Of a stretch of 45,795 nt of DNA, positions 1-9,548 are shown piece after piece. The stretch comes from an uncultured Prochlorococcus sp. (GTDB taxonomy: Bacteria; Cyanobacteriota; Cyanobacteriia; PCC-6307; Cyanobiaceae), in contig CACAXS010000007.1 of assembly GCA_902536545.1 (NCBI GenBank), positions 1-45,795 of the forward strand. The letters are read 5' to 3'. A model generated the notes under the pieces. The model did not search any database. It worked only from the letters and a program-made list of their open reading frames with translations, and was not told the DNA's origin. Made by a program: the position numbers and the translations under genes. How positions within the stretch are numbered: position 1 is the first letter of the stretch; each line of letters begins with the position of its first letter.

Positions 1-1
1 G

Positions 2-313
2 TACTGTTCATTTAGAGATGGTGAGATCTTATTATTAAATGTTCACATTTCACCACATAAAAATGTAGGGTCTTTCTTTAACCACGATCCATTAAGAAAT
101 AGAAAATTGCTTCTACACAAAAAAGAAATAATCAAAATGAAATCCAATACTGAAAAAAAAGGAATGACTATTGTTCCATTATCTCTTTATTTAAAAGGCT
201 CATGGATAAAACTAACTATTGGAGTCGGCAAAGGGAAAAAATTACATGACAAACGCCAAGATGAAAAACAAAAAAGTATAAAAAAAGAAATCAACTCTGC
301 GCTAAAAAGGTAA
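2..313 (+). CDS. smpB: SsrA-binding protein SmpB (3' part, cut by window edge)
   Basis: SmpB binds tmRNA and carries it to stalled ribosomes for trans-translation. The open frame runs in from the left edge without a start. About 103 C-terminal residues are visible, including the stretch [15 protein letters not shown] and then [16 protein letters not shown], which is typical of the SmpB beta-barrel core and its conserved PxRxRKLLLH segment. The tail is very Lys-rich (KGKKLHDKR...), as expected for the C-terminal helix that enters the empty mRNA channel. The first residues lie outside the window. It faces the next gene tail to tail with a 24-base gap and no hairpin terminator that I can see. 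Confidence 0.93.
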   Translation, partial: YCSFRDGEILLLNVHISPHKNVGSFFNHDPLRNRKLLLHKKEIIKMKSNTEKKGMTIVPLSLYLKGSWIKLTIGVGKGKKLHDKRQDEKQKSIKKEINSALKR

Positions 314-337
314 AATTATTATCTAGAGTAATTGCAA

Positions 338-586
338 CTATGAATCTAAACTTACTGAACTTGGAGGTGGGGAAGGATCAGGATCTGCAATTAACATATG
401 CTGTAAGACTGTTTCAGGCCTCTCACTATCTCTCCAGCGAATTTTGTATGCAGGCATTTTTGTACCTCTACTTGTAGTTTGCTCTACTGGCTCAATAACC
501 CATCCTCGTCTTGATCGGCCCTGAGGATTTCTTTTTACTACTGCATCCGCGTGTTTGAAACGGAAACCAACACGTTCACCACTCAT
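338..586 (-). CDS. conserved small cyanobacterial protein, unknown function
   Basis: An 82-residue protein that I cannot assign to a characterised family. It starts MSGERVGFRFKHADAVVKRN, is rich in Arg and aromatic residues in the first 60 positions and ends in an acidic, Pro-rich tail (ADPDPSPPPSS). There is no signal peptide or membrane segment. It sits 28 bases downstream of lysS on the same strand, so the two are probably cotranscribed. The basic, beta-rich look would fit a small SH3-like fold or nucleic acid contact, but that is only inference. I believe close relatives keep it next to lysS; this is memory, not a search. Confidence 0.75.
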   Translation of the reverse strand: MSGERVGFRFKHADAVVKRNPQGRSRRGWVIEPVEQTTSRGTKMPAYKIRWRDSERPETVLQHMLIADPDPSPPPSSVSLDS

Positions 587-614
587 TTAAAAATTTCGTA
601 TTGGATTAATTTAT

Positions 615-2153
615 CTATTTTACTTCATTCAAGGGTAAATTTTCACTTTTTTTGGAAGTTATTTCTGGTTTTAACAAAGGGAAAGGGATTACATCTCTAA
701 TTGATGCGCTATCAGTAATTAACATAATTAGCCTATCAATGCCAATGCCTAATCCTCCAGTAGGTGGCATGCCAATCTCTAAAGCATTCAAGAAATCTTC
801 ATCAATGCAGTGAGCCTCAAGATCTCCTTCATCTCTAAGAGATTGCTGTAATTGCATTCTTTCTCTTTGATCTACAGGATCTATCAACTCACTAAACGCA
901 TTTGCTAGTTCGCGACCAACAATGAATAATTCAAATCTCTGAACCATCTCTTTATTATCAAGATGAGGCCTAGCTAAAGGAGAAATTTCAACAGGATAAT
1001 CTATAACAAAAGTAGGCTCCATAATTTTTGATTCTACTTTTTGCTCGAAGACCTCATTTAAAAGTCTTCCTATAGTATTGACTTTATTAGAGAGATCAAC
1101 ATTTATACTTTTAACGGCTTGTTTTGCTGCTTGAAAGTCTCCACTGAAAGAATCAAAATCAATCCCTGTATATTTTTTGACAATATCTTTCATTGATATT
1201 CTTGTCCAAGGTTTTGAAAAATCAATTTCTTTATTTTGATAATTGATAGTTAAAGAACCACATGCATCAGCTACAATATCTTTTATCAATTCTTCTGTTA
1301 AATTCATCATATCGACATAGTCAGAAAAAGCTTGATAAATTTCAACTGAGGTAAATTCTGGATTATGCCTTGTACTTATCCCCTCATTACGGAAAATTCT
1401 TCCCAATTCGTATACTTTCTCAAATCCTCCAACAACCATTCTTTTTAAATGTAATTCAGTAGCTATTCTTAGATATAACGGAATATCTAATGTATTGTGA
1501 TGAGTTATAAATGGTCTTGCTTCAGCACCACCAGCTTCAGATTGCAGTATTGGAGTCTCTATCTCTAAAAAATTTCTATTATCTAACCATTTTCTTATAA
1601 AACTTATACATTTTGCTCTTGTTTTAAATACATTTTTAGAGTGAGGATTCACTATTAAATCTAGATATCGTTGTCTATATCTTTTTTCAATATCAGTCAA
1701 TCCATGCCATTTATCTGGCAAAGGTTGTAATGATTTAGATAACATTTCCCATTTTTCTACTTTAATAGAAAGCTCACCTTTATTTGTTTTTTTAATAGTT
1801 CCGTATACGCCTATCCAATCACCAATATCTACTATTTCCTTAATATCTTCAAAAGAAAGTAATTTTTGTTTTTCTAAATTTAAGTTAATAATCTTTTTAT
1901 CAAGATAAAGCTGAATCTGACCATCTTGATCGCTTATTGTGAAAAAGGCAATTTTACCCATTACCCTTTTTGCCATAACTCTTCCAGCAATAGAAACACT
2001 GAAGTCTTCCTCTTGACCATTTTCTAAATAATCAAATTTCTGAATAAGAAATTTTGTAGTATTTGAAACCCTAAAACTCTGTGCGTAAGAAGCAAATCCC
2101 TTATTAACGAGTGAATTAACTTTTTGTAAACGAGCTTCTTTTATTTCAGACAA
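615..2153 (-). CDS. lysS: lysyl-tRNA synthetase, class II
   Basis: Charges tRNA-Lys with lysine. The 512-residue length is normal for the bacterial class II enzyme. An N-terminal OB-fold anticodon-binding domain comes first (about residues 50-150, with [18 protein letters not shown]). The catalytic core carries motif 2 around residues 252-270 ([18 protein letters not shown]) and motif 3 near 466-477 ([10 protein letters not shown]). It lies 49 bases downstream of rpaB on the same strand and is followed by the small conserved gene at 338-586. No truncation or frameshift is visible. Confidence 0.98.
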   Translation of the reverse strand: MSEIKEARLQKVNSLVNKGFASYAQSFRVSNTTKFLIQKFDYLENGQEEDFSVSIAGRVMAKRVMGKIAFFTISDQDGQIQLYLDKKIINLNLEKQKLLSFEDIKEIVDIGDWIGVYGTIKKTNKGELSIKVEKWEMLSKSLQPLPDKWHGLTDIEKRYRQRYLDLIVNPHSKNVFKTRAKCISFIRKWLDNRNFLEIETPILQSEAGGAEARPFITHHNTLDIPLYLRIATELHLKRMVVGGFEKVYELGRIFRNEGISTRHNPEFTSVEIYQAFSDYVDMMNLTEELIKDIVADACGSLTINYQNKEIDFSKPWTRISMKDIVKKYTGIDFDSFSGDFQAAKQAVKSINVDLSNKVNTIGRLLNEVFEQKVESKIMEPTFVIDYPVEISPLARPHLDNKEMVQRFELFIVGRELANAFSELIDPVDQRERMQLQQSLRDEGDLEAHCIDEDFLNALEIGMPPTGGLGIGIDRLIMLITDSASIRDVIPFPLLKPEITSKKSENLPLNEVK

Positions 2154-2202
2154 AATTTTTTTAATATATTTGTTTTATTTAATAAAATTATCAGACTATG
2201 GC

Positions 2203-2949
2203 TCAACTTGCCAAAGATGTTGCTGTTTCACCAACTCTCTGAGAAGCGTAACCAATTCCTCTAACAGTTAATATTAATTCTGGATTTCTTGGATCTGGTT
2301 CTAATTTACCTCTTAATCTAGCTACATATACATCTACAACTCTTAAATCTGCGGCTCTACGAGGAGGATACCCCCATAGCTGTTCTAAGATTTCTGCTCT
2401 AGGGACAACTTTTCCAGGCTCATCAAACAATAATTCTAGGAGGCTAAATTCAGTATAAGTTAGGCTAATTCTATCTCCTGCTCTTGAAACTTGTCTGCGA
2501 TTAGTATCAACAACTAAACTTCCAAATTTCATTACTCCTTTGCCTGAAGGAACTTCTTTAGTTTCCGTAACCGATACAGTTGGGCCCATTCTTCTCAAAA
2601 TGGTAGCTATTCTAGCTTCTAACTCTTTTGGGCTAAATGGTTTAGATAAGTAATCATCAGCCCCTAAATCCAAACCTGCAACTCTCTCTGAAATAGCCTC
2701 TAAAGCTGTTAAGAATATTATTGGAACTACTGATTCAGCTCTAATTCTTCTACAAACAGCAAAACCGTCCATTTTGGGAAGCATAACATCAAGAACTATC
2801 AAATCAGGGGAATCCCTGTGAAAAGACTCAAGAGCTTCTTCGCCGTTAGTGGCTGAATACACTTGATATCCTGCTAGTTGAAGCCTCGTAACTAATACCT
2901 TCAAAACTGCTGGTTCATCGTCAACAACTAAAATTCTTGCTTTTGACAT
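2203..2949 (-). CDS. rpaB: OmpR-family response regulator RpaB
   Basis: A two-domain regulator, 248 residues. The receiver domain covers residues 5-120, with acidic pocket D10/D11, phosphoacceptor D54, T81 and K103. The winged-helix DNA-binding domain covers about 140-240 and ends in the usual VRGIGY segment. The receiver end, GADDYLSKPFSPKELEARI, matches RpaB (Ycf27) better than its paralogue RpaA. In cyanobacteria RpaB controls high-light and photosystem genes through HLR1 sites and is phosphorylated by Hik33/NblS; no kinase gene is in this window. A 182-base gap separates it from mreD upstream, so it probably has its own promoter. Confidence 0.9.
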   Translation of the reverse strand: MSKARILVVDDEPAVLKVLVTRLQLAGYQVYSATNGEEALESFHRDSPDLIVLDVMLPKMDGFAVCRRIRAESVVPIIFLTALEAISERVAGLDLGADDYLSKPFSPKELEARIATILRRMGPTVSVTETKEVPSGKGVMKFGSLVVDTNRRQVSRAGDRISLTYTEFSLLELLFDEPGKVVPRAEILEQLWGYPPRRAADLRVVDVYVARLRGKLEPDPRNPELILTVRGIGYASQRVGETATSLAS

Positions 2950-3131
2950 AGTTAAAAAAGATTTCTCGATATTTCAAAGCAAAGAACTATTGCATTGAAA
3001 ATTCATTCTAACAATTAAAAATATAACATTACGAACCCTCAAAGAGATATAGCTAAGGTTTATACAATTTTTAAATGATTTGAATATATATATATAAATT
3101 TTTAAAACACTTTTGCTCCTGGCAAAATTTA
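2950..3131. other. gene-free gap between mreD and rpaB
   Basis: The 182 bases hold no convincing reading frame. They are very A+T rich and contain a 13-base alternating AT run at 3084-3096. The part nearest rpaB should hold its promoter and leader, but no -35/-10 pair stands out. A small RNA could fit here; I see no stable hairpin or U-run to support one. Confidence 0.4.
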
Positions 3132-3650
3132 TTACTGTATTTTTCTTCTTGAAAATTTAAACATTCTTAAAAGTTGGGAGCAAATAAAGGGTGCAAAAAA
3201 ACCTGTCAAAAAAACTTCTGCTAAGATATTTTTAATACTGGGAATCAACAATAAAGAATTACTATCTGAAAAATTTCTAAACAAAATTTGTAAAAAATAA
3301 AGAGTTCCACATAAAAAACTTCCAAAAGAACATATTAAACCATACCTGAAATGTCCCAACAATATATCACTATGGAATTTAATTCTCCCAAACAAAAACC
3401 CACAAACAATTAAGCCCGGTACTTGAGTAAAACTTTCATTAAAAGTTAGAGAATCTAAGATTAGACCTAAAAACAAACCAAATATTAATCCATTGATTGA
3501 TCCATTCATCATTGACCAAGGCAATAACCAAAATAATGGCCAATATGGCTGAACACCTAAAAATCCAAGCCAATTAGGGTGCCACAAAAAAATAATTGGG
3601 ATAAAAATAAAGCTTATTATGGATAAATTGTTTGTAAAAAATTTATTCAT
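3132..3650 (-). CDS. mreD: rod-shape protein MreD-like membrane protein
   Basis: A hydrophobic 172-residue protein with about five predicted membrane segments. It contains the loop MMNGSINGLIFGLFLGLILDSL, typical of MreD, and a short basic tail (RMFKFSRRKIQ). MreD works with MreC and MreB in placing peptidoglycan synthesis during growth. The start overlaps the mreC end by 8 bases, so the two are translationally coupled. MreD sequences diverge quickly; the assignment rests on topology plus position after mreB and mreC. Confidence 0.85.
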   Translation of the reverse strand: MNKFFTNNLSIISFIFIPIIFLWHPNWLGFLGVQPYWPLFWLLPWSMMNGSINGLIFGLFLGLILDSLTFNESFTQVPGLIVCGFLFGRIKFHSDILLGHFRYGLICSFGSFLCGTLYFLQILFRNFSDSNSLLLIPSIKNILAEVFLTGFFAPFICSQLLRMFKFSRRKIQ

Positions 3651-4401
3651 TAAATATATTTACTTTTAAAATTTGCACCCAATCAATTACATGAGGTTTT
3701 GCTAAGAGTGAAATTTTTGCCGTTTTTTTTGATTTCAATGTCTCATCTATAGATTGGACAATACCAATAGGGATATTTGGAGGTAATAACGTACTAGCAG
3801 GAGATGATGATACAAAATCTCCGACTTTAATATCAGCATCTTTTGAATAAAGTATTAAGCTAGGATTATCATCTCCTAAACCAACGAGTAATCCATTGAT
3901 TTGAATTCTATCCACCCAAACGCCTAATTTACTTTCTGGAGAAGTTATTAAAGTTACCGATGAAGTGAATAAAGAAGTATTCTTTACTCTTCCTAATAAT
4001 CCACCTGGACCAATCACAATATTACCAATTTCTACTCCATCCTTTGAACCTTTGTTTAAAATTATTTGTCTCCACCAACTACCTGTTTTTCTCGAAATAA
4101 CTGCAGCTGATATATGTTCATCATTAGATAATTCTTGAAGAGATAAGATTTGACGTAATCTTATATTATCTTTTTTAAGAAGATTTAACTTTATTAAATA
4201 TTCTTGGTTAATACTCTCAAGAACAATTTCTTTTTGAAATTGACCAGGCCAAAAAGGTTTTGAAATAAAATAATAAAAATCTTTATAAAAAGCTCCTTTT
4301 GATAGTCTTACAAAAACCAATAATAAAAAAATTCCAAAAAAAAGCCAATTTTTCTTTTTATGCCACCAACGATTAGTAGAAATTCGTCGGATACCTAACA
4401 T
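3643..4401 (-). CDS. mreC: cell shape-determining protein MreC
   Basis: Inner-membrane protein of the elongation machinery, 252 residues. One N-terminal membrane helix (about residues 17-33, WLFFGIFLLLVFVRL) is followed by a coiled-coil stretch (about 60-90, LLKKDNIRLRQILSLQ). The periplasmic beta domain carries the family signature ISRKTGSWWRQIILNKGSKDGVEIGNIV. Length is near the family norm. It lies 4 bases downstream of mreB and overlaps mreD by 8 bases, so mreB, mreC and mreD form a tight operon. Confidence 0.95.
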   Translation of the reverse strand: MLGIRRISTNRWWHKKKNWLFFGIFLLLVFVRLSKGAFYKDFYYFISKPFWPGQFQKEIVLESINQEYLIKLNLLKKDNIRLRQILSLQELSNDEHISAAVISRKTGSWWRQIILNKGSKDGVEIGNIVIGPGGLLGRVKNTSLFTSSVTLITSPESKLGVWVDRIQINGLLVGLGDDNPSLILYSKDADIKVGDFVSSSPASTLLPPNIPIGIVQSIDETLKSKKTAKISLLAKPHVIDWVQILKVNIFNE

Positions 4402-4405
4402 AACA

Positions 4406-5458
4406 TTAATCTCTTATGGCATTCCTTATAAAGTCTGGAGTATCAACAACTCTTTTTAGTTTTTTAAAATCATCCAACACCTCTCCACAACCATTCACTA
4501 CACAAAGCAATGGGTTTTCTGCTATGTGAGTAAAAATTCCTGTTTCATCGCTCAATAAATCATTAATGCCTCTCACTAAAGCTCCACCGCCTGCAAGCAT
4601 AATCCCCCTATCAACTATATCTGCAGCAAGTTCAGGAGGGGTTCGCTCTAAAGTTCTTTTTACAGCTTCGACTATTTTGCCAAGTGTTTCAGCCATGGCT
4701 TCTCTGATTTCTCCCGATGACAAAGTGACTGACCTAGGTAGACCAGATAAAAGATGTAAACCCCTAACCTCTAAAGTAGTTTTATCAAAATCATCATCAG
4801 GAAATGCAGATCCAATTTTAATCTTTATATCTTCTGCAGTTCTCTCTCCAACAACTAAATTGTGAACTTTTTTAAGGTATAGAGCAATTGACTCATTTAT
4901 TTCATCGCCTGCTATTCGAACAGATTCACTCAAAACAGTTCCACCTAAACTTAATACTGCAACCTCAGTAGTACCTCCACCAATATCAACAATCATTGTT
5001 CCAATTGGATCAGTTACTGGTAATGAAGCTCCTATTGCTGCTGCGACAGGTTCATCAATTAAATGCACTTCTCTAGCTCCGGCTAAACCAGCTTCTCTCA
5101 CTGCTCTTCGCTCAACACTAGTAACTCCACTTGGAATACCAATCACTATTCTTGGGGCTACTATCCCCTTGCCTTCATTACATTTTTGAATAAATGTTTT
5201 TATCATTTGTTCTGCAGCATCAAAATCTGCGATAACCCCATCTCTTAGTGGTCTTACGGCTCTTATATTGCCGGGGGTCCTTCCAAGCATTAACTTTGCT
5301 TCTTTACCAACAGCTAATGGAATTCCTTCTTCTAAATCCATAGCTACCACAGAAGGCTCTTGTAAAACAACACCTTTTCCTGATACGTGTATAAGAGTAT
5401 TAGCCGTTCCCAAATCTATGCCAATATCTCGAGAAAATTTAAATCTGTTAAAAATCAC
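4406..5458 (-). CDS. mreB: actin-like rod shape protein MreB
   Basis: A bacterial actin forming membrane-associated filaments that guide wall growth, 350 residues. Phosphate 1 loop [15 protein letters not shown] lies near residues 12-26, phosphate 2 motif [19 protein letters not shown] near 155-173, and the adenosine motif [13 protein letters not shown] near 286-298. It is the first gene of the mreB-mreC-mreD run and is transcribed away from ssb; the 135-base gap between their chosen starts should hold both promoters. No unusual insertions. Confidence 0.98.
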   Translation of the reverse strand: MIFNRFKFSRDIGIDLGTANTLIHVSGKGVVLQEPSVVAMDLEEGIPLAVGKEAKLMLGRTPGNIRAVRPLRDGVIADFDAAEQMIKTFIQKCNEGKGIVAPRIVIGIPSGVTSVERRAVREAGLAGAREVHLIDEPVAAAIGASLPVTDPIGTMIVDIGGGTTEVAVLSLGGTVLSESVRIAGDEINESIALYLKKVHNLVVGERTAEDIKIKIGSAFPDDDFDKTTLEVRGLHLLSGLPRSVTLSSGEIREAMAETLGKIVEAVKRTLERTPPELAADIVDRGIMLAGGGALVRGINDLLSDETGIFTHIAENPLLCVVNGCGEVLDDFKKLKRVVDTPDFIRNAIRD

Positions 5459-5578
5459 AATAAGAATTTCTATTTTTTAAATAATATATCTATTTTTTAA
5501 TAAGCTCTCGGAATTTTGTCGTTTAGTTATGAATAGCACGTAAAACTTTGAGCAAAACCAGGAAATATGAGTAGTATT

Positions 5579-5591
5579 AAAAAAAAAAAAA
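5579..5591 (+). repeat. 13-base poly-A tract in front of ssb
   Basis: Thirteen consecutive A residues end 2 bases before the chosen ssb start codon and lie between two in-frame ATGs (5567 and 5594). Tracts of this length are prone to slippage in DNA replication and transcription. They can also act as an unstructured, A-rich ribosome entry segment, which may replace the missing Shine-Dalgarno sequence. Confidence 0.9.
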
Positions 5592-5593
5592 TT

Positions 5594-5965
5594 ATGGAAA
5601 TTAACACTATTAACCTTGTTGGCAGAGCAGGACGAGAACCAGATGTCAGATATTTTGAATCAGGCAGCATCGTGGCGAATTTCACAATTGCAGTGAACAG
5701 AAGAAGCAGAGATGAAGAGCCAGATTGGTTTAATCTAGAAATATGGGGCAAGCAAGCACAAATAGCTGCAGATTATGTAAAAAAAGGGTCATTAATTGGA
5801 ATTACAGGAAGTTTTAAAATTGATAGTTGGAAAGATAAAAATACTGGAGAAGATAGATATAAACCAGTTGTTAGAGTAGATAGATTAAATTTACTAGGCT
5901 CACGAAAAGAGTCTGATAATAATCAATATTCCAACAGTAATAACTCAAGTGAAATTCCTTTCTAA
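5594..5965 (+). CDS. ssb: single-stranded DNA-binding protein
   Basis: Binds single-stranded DNA in replication and repair. The OB fold starts MEINTINLVGRAGREPD and includes WFNLEIWGKQAQIAADYVKKGS. A short Asn/Ser-rich linker leads to the acidic-hydrophobic tip SSEIPF, the part that recruits partner proteins. From ATG 5594 the protein is 123 residues. An in-frame ATG at 5567 would add MSSIKKKKI, but those codons run through a 13-A tract and the fold begins right after 5594, so I chose the inner start. The stop overlaps the convergent DedA gene by 4 bases. Confidence 0.95.
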   Translation: MEINTINLVGRAGREPDVRYFESGSIVANFTIAVNRRSRDEEPDWFNLEIWGKQAQIAADYVKKGSLIGITGSFKIDSWKDKNTGEDRYKPVVRVDRLNLLGSRKESDNNQYSNSNNSSEIPF

Positions 5966-6621
5966 GCTCTATTTTTTTTTAAAAATCTAATAAATAGTTT
6001 TATAAAAAAATATAAAAAAATTAAAATGAAAGTTGGCTTTACAACATATTTTATTTGATCTAAATAAGTTTCAATGATTAGATAGTTTTCACCAAATAAA
6101 TACCCTGAATAAGTGAGAAGTGTTACCCATATCAAGCTACCAAATGTAGTCCAAAGAAAAAATTTTCTTAGTGGCATAAGTTCTATGCCAGCGGGAACTG
6201 AAATTAAAGTTCTTATACCTGGTACTAATCGGCCCCAAAAAACTAAAGAAACCCCATATTTATCAAACCACCTTTTACTTTTTTTTAGATCGTTAGAAGA
6301 AATACCCAGATATTTTCCCTTTTTATCTAGAAAGTTTGAAAGTCTTTTTTCATTTACTAGTCTACCTAAATAATACCAAGGAAATGATCCTAAGATAGTT
6401 CCAAGTAATCCCCAAAAAACTAGAATATAGAAATTTAATTTTTGTTGATAAACAAAAAAACCACCTAATGGCATTATTATTTCCGAAGGGATTGGGGGGA
6501 TTATATTTTCTAAAAACATAGCCAGACAAATAGTAAGATATGCAATTGTTGAATTTTTTTCAACAGCCAAACTGATGTAATCCGGAATTGAAGTAAGAAA
6601 ATTTTCAGAAATTAAACTCAA
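5962..6621 (-). CDS. DedA/SNARE-associated family membrane protein
   Basis: A 219-residue polytopic membrane protein. The acidic re-entrant motif ENIIPPIPSEIIMPLGG (about residues 38-54) and the basic motif FWGRLVPGIRTLISVPAG (about 127-144) are the two DedA signatures. Several hydrophobic helices follow, with a basic C-terminus (RFLKKNRA). DedA proteins act in lipid carrier or phospholipid transport across the membrane (undecaprenyl phosphate for some members); the substrate here is unknown. The start lies 2 bases downstream of ahcY, so both are likely on one transcript. Confidence 0.9.
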   Translation of the reverse strand: MSLISENFLTSIPDYISLAVEKNSTIAYLTICLAMFLENIIPPIPSEIIMPLGGFFVYQQKLNFYILVFWGLLGTILGSFPWYYLGRLVNEKRLSNFLDKKGKYLGISSNDLKKSKRWFDKYGVSLVFWGRLVPGIRTLISVPAGIELMPLRKFFLWTTFGSLIWVTLLTYSGYLFGENYLIIETYLDQIKYVVKPTFILIFLYFFIKLFIRFLKKNRA

Positions 6622-6623
6622 TC

Positions 6624-8042
6624 TTAATATCTATAAAGTTCTGGTTTATAAGGACCATCCACAGATACATTAATATAATCAGCCTGTTCTTTAGTTAATT
6701 TTGTTAATTTTGCACCAATTTTTTCTAAATGTAATCTAGCTACCATTTCATCTAGGTGTTTTGGTAAAACATAAACTTCTTTCGCATATTGCTCTGACTT
6801 ATTGAAAAGTTCGATTTGAGCTAACACTTGATTAGTAAAAGAATTACTCATAACAAAACTTGGATGGCCAGTGGCACAGCCTAAATTGACTAATCTACCT
6901 TCAGCTAAAAGAATAATTTTATTTCCATTAGGTAGAATTATATGATCAACTTGCGGCTTAATATTTTCCCATTGATAATTTTTTAATGAAGCTACATCAA
7001 TTTCATTATCGAAATGTCCAATATTGCAAACTATGGCCTCATCCTTCATCTTGAGAAGATTTTCATGTGTTATTACCTGATAGTTTCCTGTTGCCGTAAC
7101 AAAGATATCTATATCTTTCACAACATCATCTAATGTAACAACGCTAAAACCTTCCATTGCTGCTTGAAGAGCACAAATTGGATCAACTTCAGCAACTTTT
7201 ACGATTGCACCAAGTCCACGTAATGACTGGGCTGAACCCTTACCTACATCTCCAAAACCCATTACTAAAGCTACCTTCCCAGCAATCATCACGTCAGTTG
7301 CACGCTTTATGCTATCAACTAAAGATTCGCGACAACCATATAAATTGTCAAATTTGCTCTTAGTTACTGAATCATTAACGTTGATAGCAGGGAAAGGTAA
7401 TGCATTTTGCTTTTGCAATTGATAAAGTCTTGCAACTCCTGTTGTAGTTTCTTCAGTAACACCAATGATATTACTTTTAATTCTTGAATAGAAGTCACTA
7501 TCGTTTGCCAACTTAGATTTAATAGAATTGAATAAAGCAATTTCTTCTTCATTACCAGGATTATCTAAAATAGATAAATCTTTTTCTGCTTTACTACCGA
7601 GTATTAATAAACCAGTTGCATCTCCACCATCATCAAGAATCATATTTGGAGAGTCTGCACCCCAATCAAGGATATAGTGGGTAAATTGCCAATATTCATC
7701 AAGAGTCTCACCTTTTTTTGCGTATACAGAAATTCCTTGAACTGCCATGGCTGCAGCCGCATGATCTTGAGTAGAAAAAATATTGCATGAAGCCCATTTC
7801 ACTTCTGCACCAAGATCAACAAGAGTTTCTATTAAGACTGCTGTCTGAATAGTCATATGAAGACTCCCAGCTATTTTTGCACCTTTTAGTGGCTTTTCAG
7901 ATTGATATTTATCTCTAAGTGCAATTAGTCCCGGCATTTCTGTTTCGGCAATTTTAATTTCTTTACGGCCAAAATCTGAAGAAGAGATATCAGCAACTAC
8001 ATAATTAGGCGTAGAGGTTTTAACTGAATTTGCTATAACCAT
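6624..8042 (-). CDS. ahcY: adenosylhomocysteinase (SAH hydrolase)
   Basis: Splits S-adenosylhomocysteine into adenosine and homocysteine, keeping methyltransferases free of product inhibition. The 472-residue protein has the NAD-binding segment [20 protein letters not shown], the substrate region around [15 protein letters not shown], and the C-terminal PYKPELYRY end that reaches the NAD site of the partner subunit. The length matches the cyanobacterial and proteobacterial type with the extra helical insertion. It is divergent from tsaE with a 52-base gap, too short for a SAH riboswitch. A TATAGT -10-like element (minus strand, 8068-8073) could serve it. Confidence 0.98.
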   Translation of the reverse strand: MVIANSVKTSTPNYVVADISSSDFGRKEIKIAETEMPGLIALRDKYQSEKPLKGAKIAGSLHMTIQTAVLIETLVDLGAEVKWASCNIFSTQDHAAAAMAVQGISVYAKKGETLDEYWQFTHYILDWGADSPNMILDDGGDATGLLILGSKAEKDLSILDNPGNEEEIALFNSIKSKLANDSDFYSRIKSNIIGVTEETTTGVARLYQLQKQNALPFPAINVNDSVTKSKFDNLYGCRESLVDSIKRATDVMIAGKVALVMGFGDVGKGSAQSLRGLGAIVKVAEVDPICALQAAMEGFSVVTLDDVVKDIDIFVTATGNYQVITHENLLKMKDEAIVCNIGHFDNEIDVASLKNYQWENIKPQVDHIILPNGNKIILLAEGRLVNLGCATGHPSFVMSNSFTNQVLAQIELFNKSEQYAKEVYVLPKHLDEMVARLHLEKIGAKLTKLTKEQADYINVSVDGPYKPELYRY

Positions 8043-8094
8043 ATCGAGTAAATACTTTTTCTATTAAACTATAGATGATTTTTGAGTAATTTTT

Positions 8095-8532
8095 GTGTTT
8101 GTTGAAAATTTAAAAGAAACTTTAAATTTAGGGAAAAAACTCTCACACAAATTAAATCCTCAATCAATTGTTTTATTACAAGGTCCAATTGGGGCTGGGA
8201 AAACTTCATTAGTTCAAGGGATTGCTAAAGGCTTGTCAATATCTGAGGACATTACAAGCCCTACATTTGCTTTATCGCATCATTATAACTCTGGCAGAAT
8301 TCCGCTAATTCACCTTGATTTATACAGGTTAAAAAATATTTCTTCAGCAAAAGAAGTTTTTTTTTTAGAAGAAGAAGAGGCAATACATAGACAAGCTATT
8401 TTAGTTATTGAATGGCCTGAATTAATAGAACCAGTTATTGATAATTTCTGGAAAATAGAAATTAGTTACGCAAAAAATTACGGAAGACACTACGAAATAA
8501 GAGATCCCAAAAATTTATTAACCTTCTCATAA
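8095..8532 (+). CDS. tsaE: tRNA t6A synthesis ATPase TsaE
   Basis: Small ATPase needed with TsaB, TsaC and TsaD to make the t6A37 modification of ANN-decoding tRNAs. The Walker A loop is GPIGAGKTSLVQG (about residues 30-42), followed by SPTFALSHHY and the HLDLYRL motif typical of the family. The length, 145 residues, is normal. The start is GTG at 8095; the ATG 23 bases upstream is closed at once by a stop. The last 43 bases overlap the end of the convergent sugar kinase gene. Confidence 0.93.
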   Translation: MFVENLKETLNLGKKLSHKLNPQSIVLLQGPIGAGKTSLVQGIAKGLSISEDITSPTFALSHHYNSGRIPLIHLDLYRLKNISSAKEVFFLEEEEAIHRQAILVIEWPELIEPVIDNFWKIEISYAKNYGRHYEIRDPKNLLTFS

Positions 8533-9488
8533 TATGGCTGTTGCTCGATGGCTCCTTCACCAAGACAAGTTAATAATCCACAAACCCCTGCGAACTTAAT
8601 GCAATCTTGTATCTCTAGTTCATTAGAAGGATAGCCAGAAGAAATTAATTTTGAAATAAAGCCAGCCAAAAAAGCATCGCCTGCACCAGTTGTATCAACA
8701 ATTTTTTGTGAAGTTGGATTTTCGGTAATTCCCTTTAACCCATTGATGTACCATGAAACGGGATTTTTTCCATTAGTTATTATTACATCTGGTCTTTTAG
8801 ACAATTGTTGAGATATTAGCAAGGGATTTTCATCCTCAAAAAACAAAATTGCTTCTTCCTTAGCAAGCTTTAAAATATTTGCATGATTTAAAAAATTCTT
8901 GATTAAATTAACTCTCGCGGCTTTACTAATTTTTGATGAAAAACTTGAATGATCCCAAAAGACCTCTCTCCAATTCAAATCAATAATTATTTTGACTTCA
9001 AATTTATTAGCCTGTTCAAAAAGAAAAAAAATAGTCTCTGCTGATATTGGAGATGATAATAAGATCGTTCCTGTGACCAAATATTTTATTTCTAAAAAAG
9101 ATTTCTCCAAAGTTGAAATTTTATTTTTTATTAATTTCTTACTAAGAACTTCATCTGCAAAGCAGGAATGAGAACTTTCCTCAAAGCCTGAAAAAGAACG
9201 ATCTCCAAATTGATCTCTGTCTACATTAACAACGCGAGTAGATGAATCATTTTCTAATTGCAAGAAATCTAGATTAACGCCCAATTGATCAAATTGCATA
9301 ATAATTTTTTTTCCATAATCATCATTACCCAAACTTCCTATGAATATTGAATCTATTTTTAATTTTCTTAATGCACAAGCAACATTAGCCGGTGCACCTC
9401 CCAAAAAATCTTTAAATCCTTGATTTGACTTATTTCTGATTCTGTCTATTAAAGCCTCTCCAATACATATAACCTTTTTCTTTTTCAT
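8490..9488 (-). CDS. PfkB-family sugar kinase (fructokinase-like)
   Basis: Phosphorylates a sugar or related substrate with ATP. The 332-residue protein begins KKVICIGEALIDRIR, has the N-terminal PfkB signature GGAPANVACALRKL near residues 30-43, and the C-terminal signature DTTGAGDAFLAGF starting at 265 with catalytic base D271. The overall pattern resembles bacterial fructokinases, but substrate cannot be read from the sequence; ribokinase-like alternatives are possible. It converges on tsaE with a 43-base overlap, so its last 13 codons are antisense to the last codons of tsaE. Confidence 0.88.
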   Translation of the reverse strand: MKKKKVICIGEALIDRIRNKSNQGFKDFLGGAPANVACALRKLKIDSIFIGSLGNDDYGKKIIMQFDQLGVNLDFLQLENDSSTRVVNVDRDQFGDRSFSGFEESSHSCFADEVLSKKLIKNKISTLEKSFLEIKYLVTGTILLSSPISAETIFFLFEQANKFEVKIIIDLNWREVFWDHSSFSSKISKAARVNLIKNFLNHANILKLAKEEAILFFEDENPLLISQQLSKRPDVIITNGKNPVSWYINGLKGITENPTSQKIVDTTGAGDAFLAGFISKLISSGYPSNELEIQDCIKFAGVCGLLTCLGEGAIEQQPYYEKVNKFLGSLIS

Positions 9489-9548
9489 AAAATGAACGCC
9501 TTTTCTTAACTAAGAATAATTTATTAAAAAACGAATAATTTTTTTTTG

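Noticed and set aside
3084-3096. Alternating AT run as a functional element
   Set aside because: Simple repeats of this length are expected in a genome of this A+T content and no partner element is seen.
5527-5751. Minus-strand 74-residue hydrophobic frame opposite the ssb start
   Set aside because: It is antisense to the strongly conserved ssb coding sequence and its hydrophobic look comes from the complement of the A-rich and OB-fold codons.
8043-8094. SAH riboswitch before ahcY
   Set aside because: The divergent gap is only 52 bases and holds no pseudoknot-like conserved segment.
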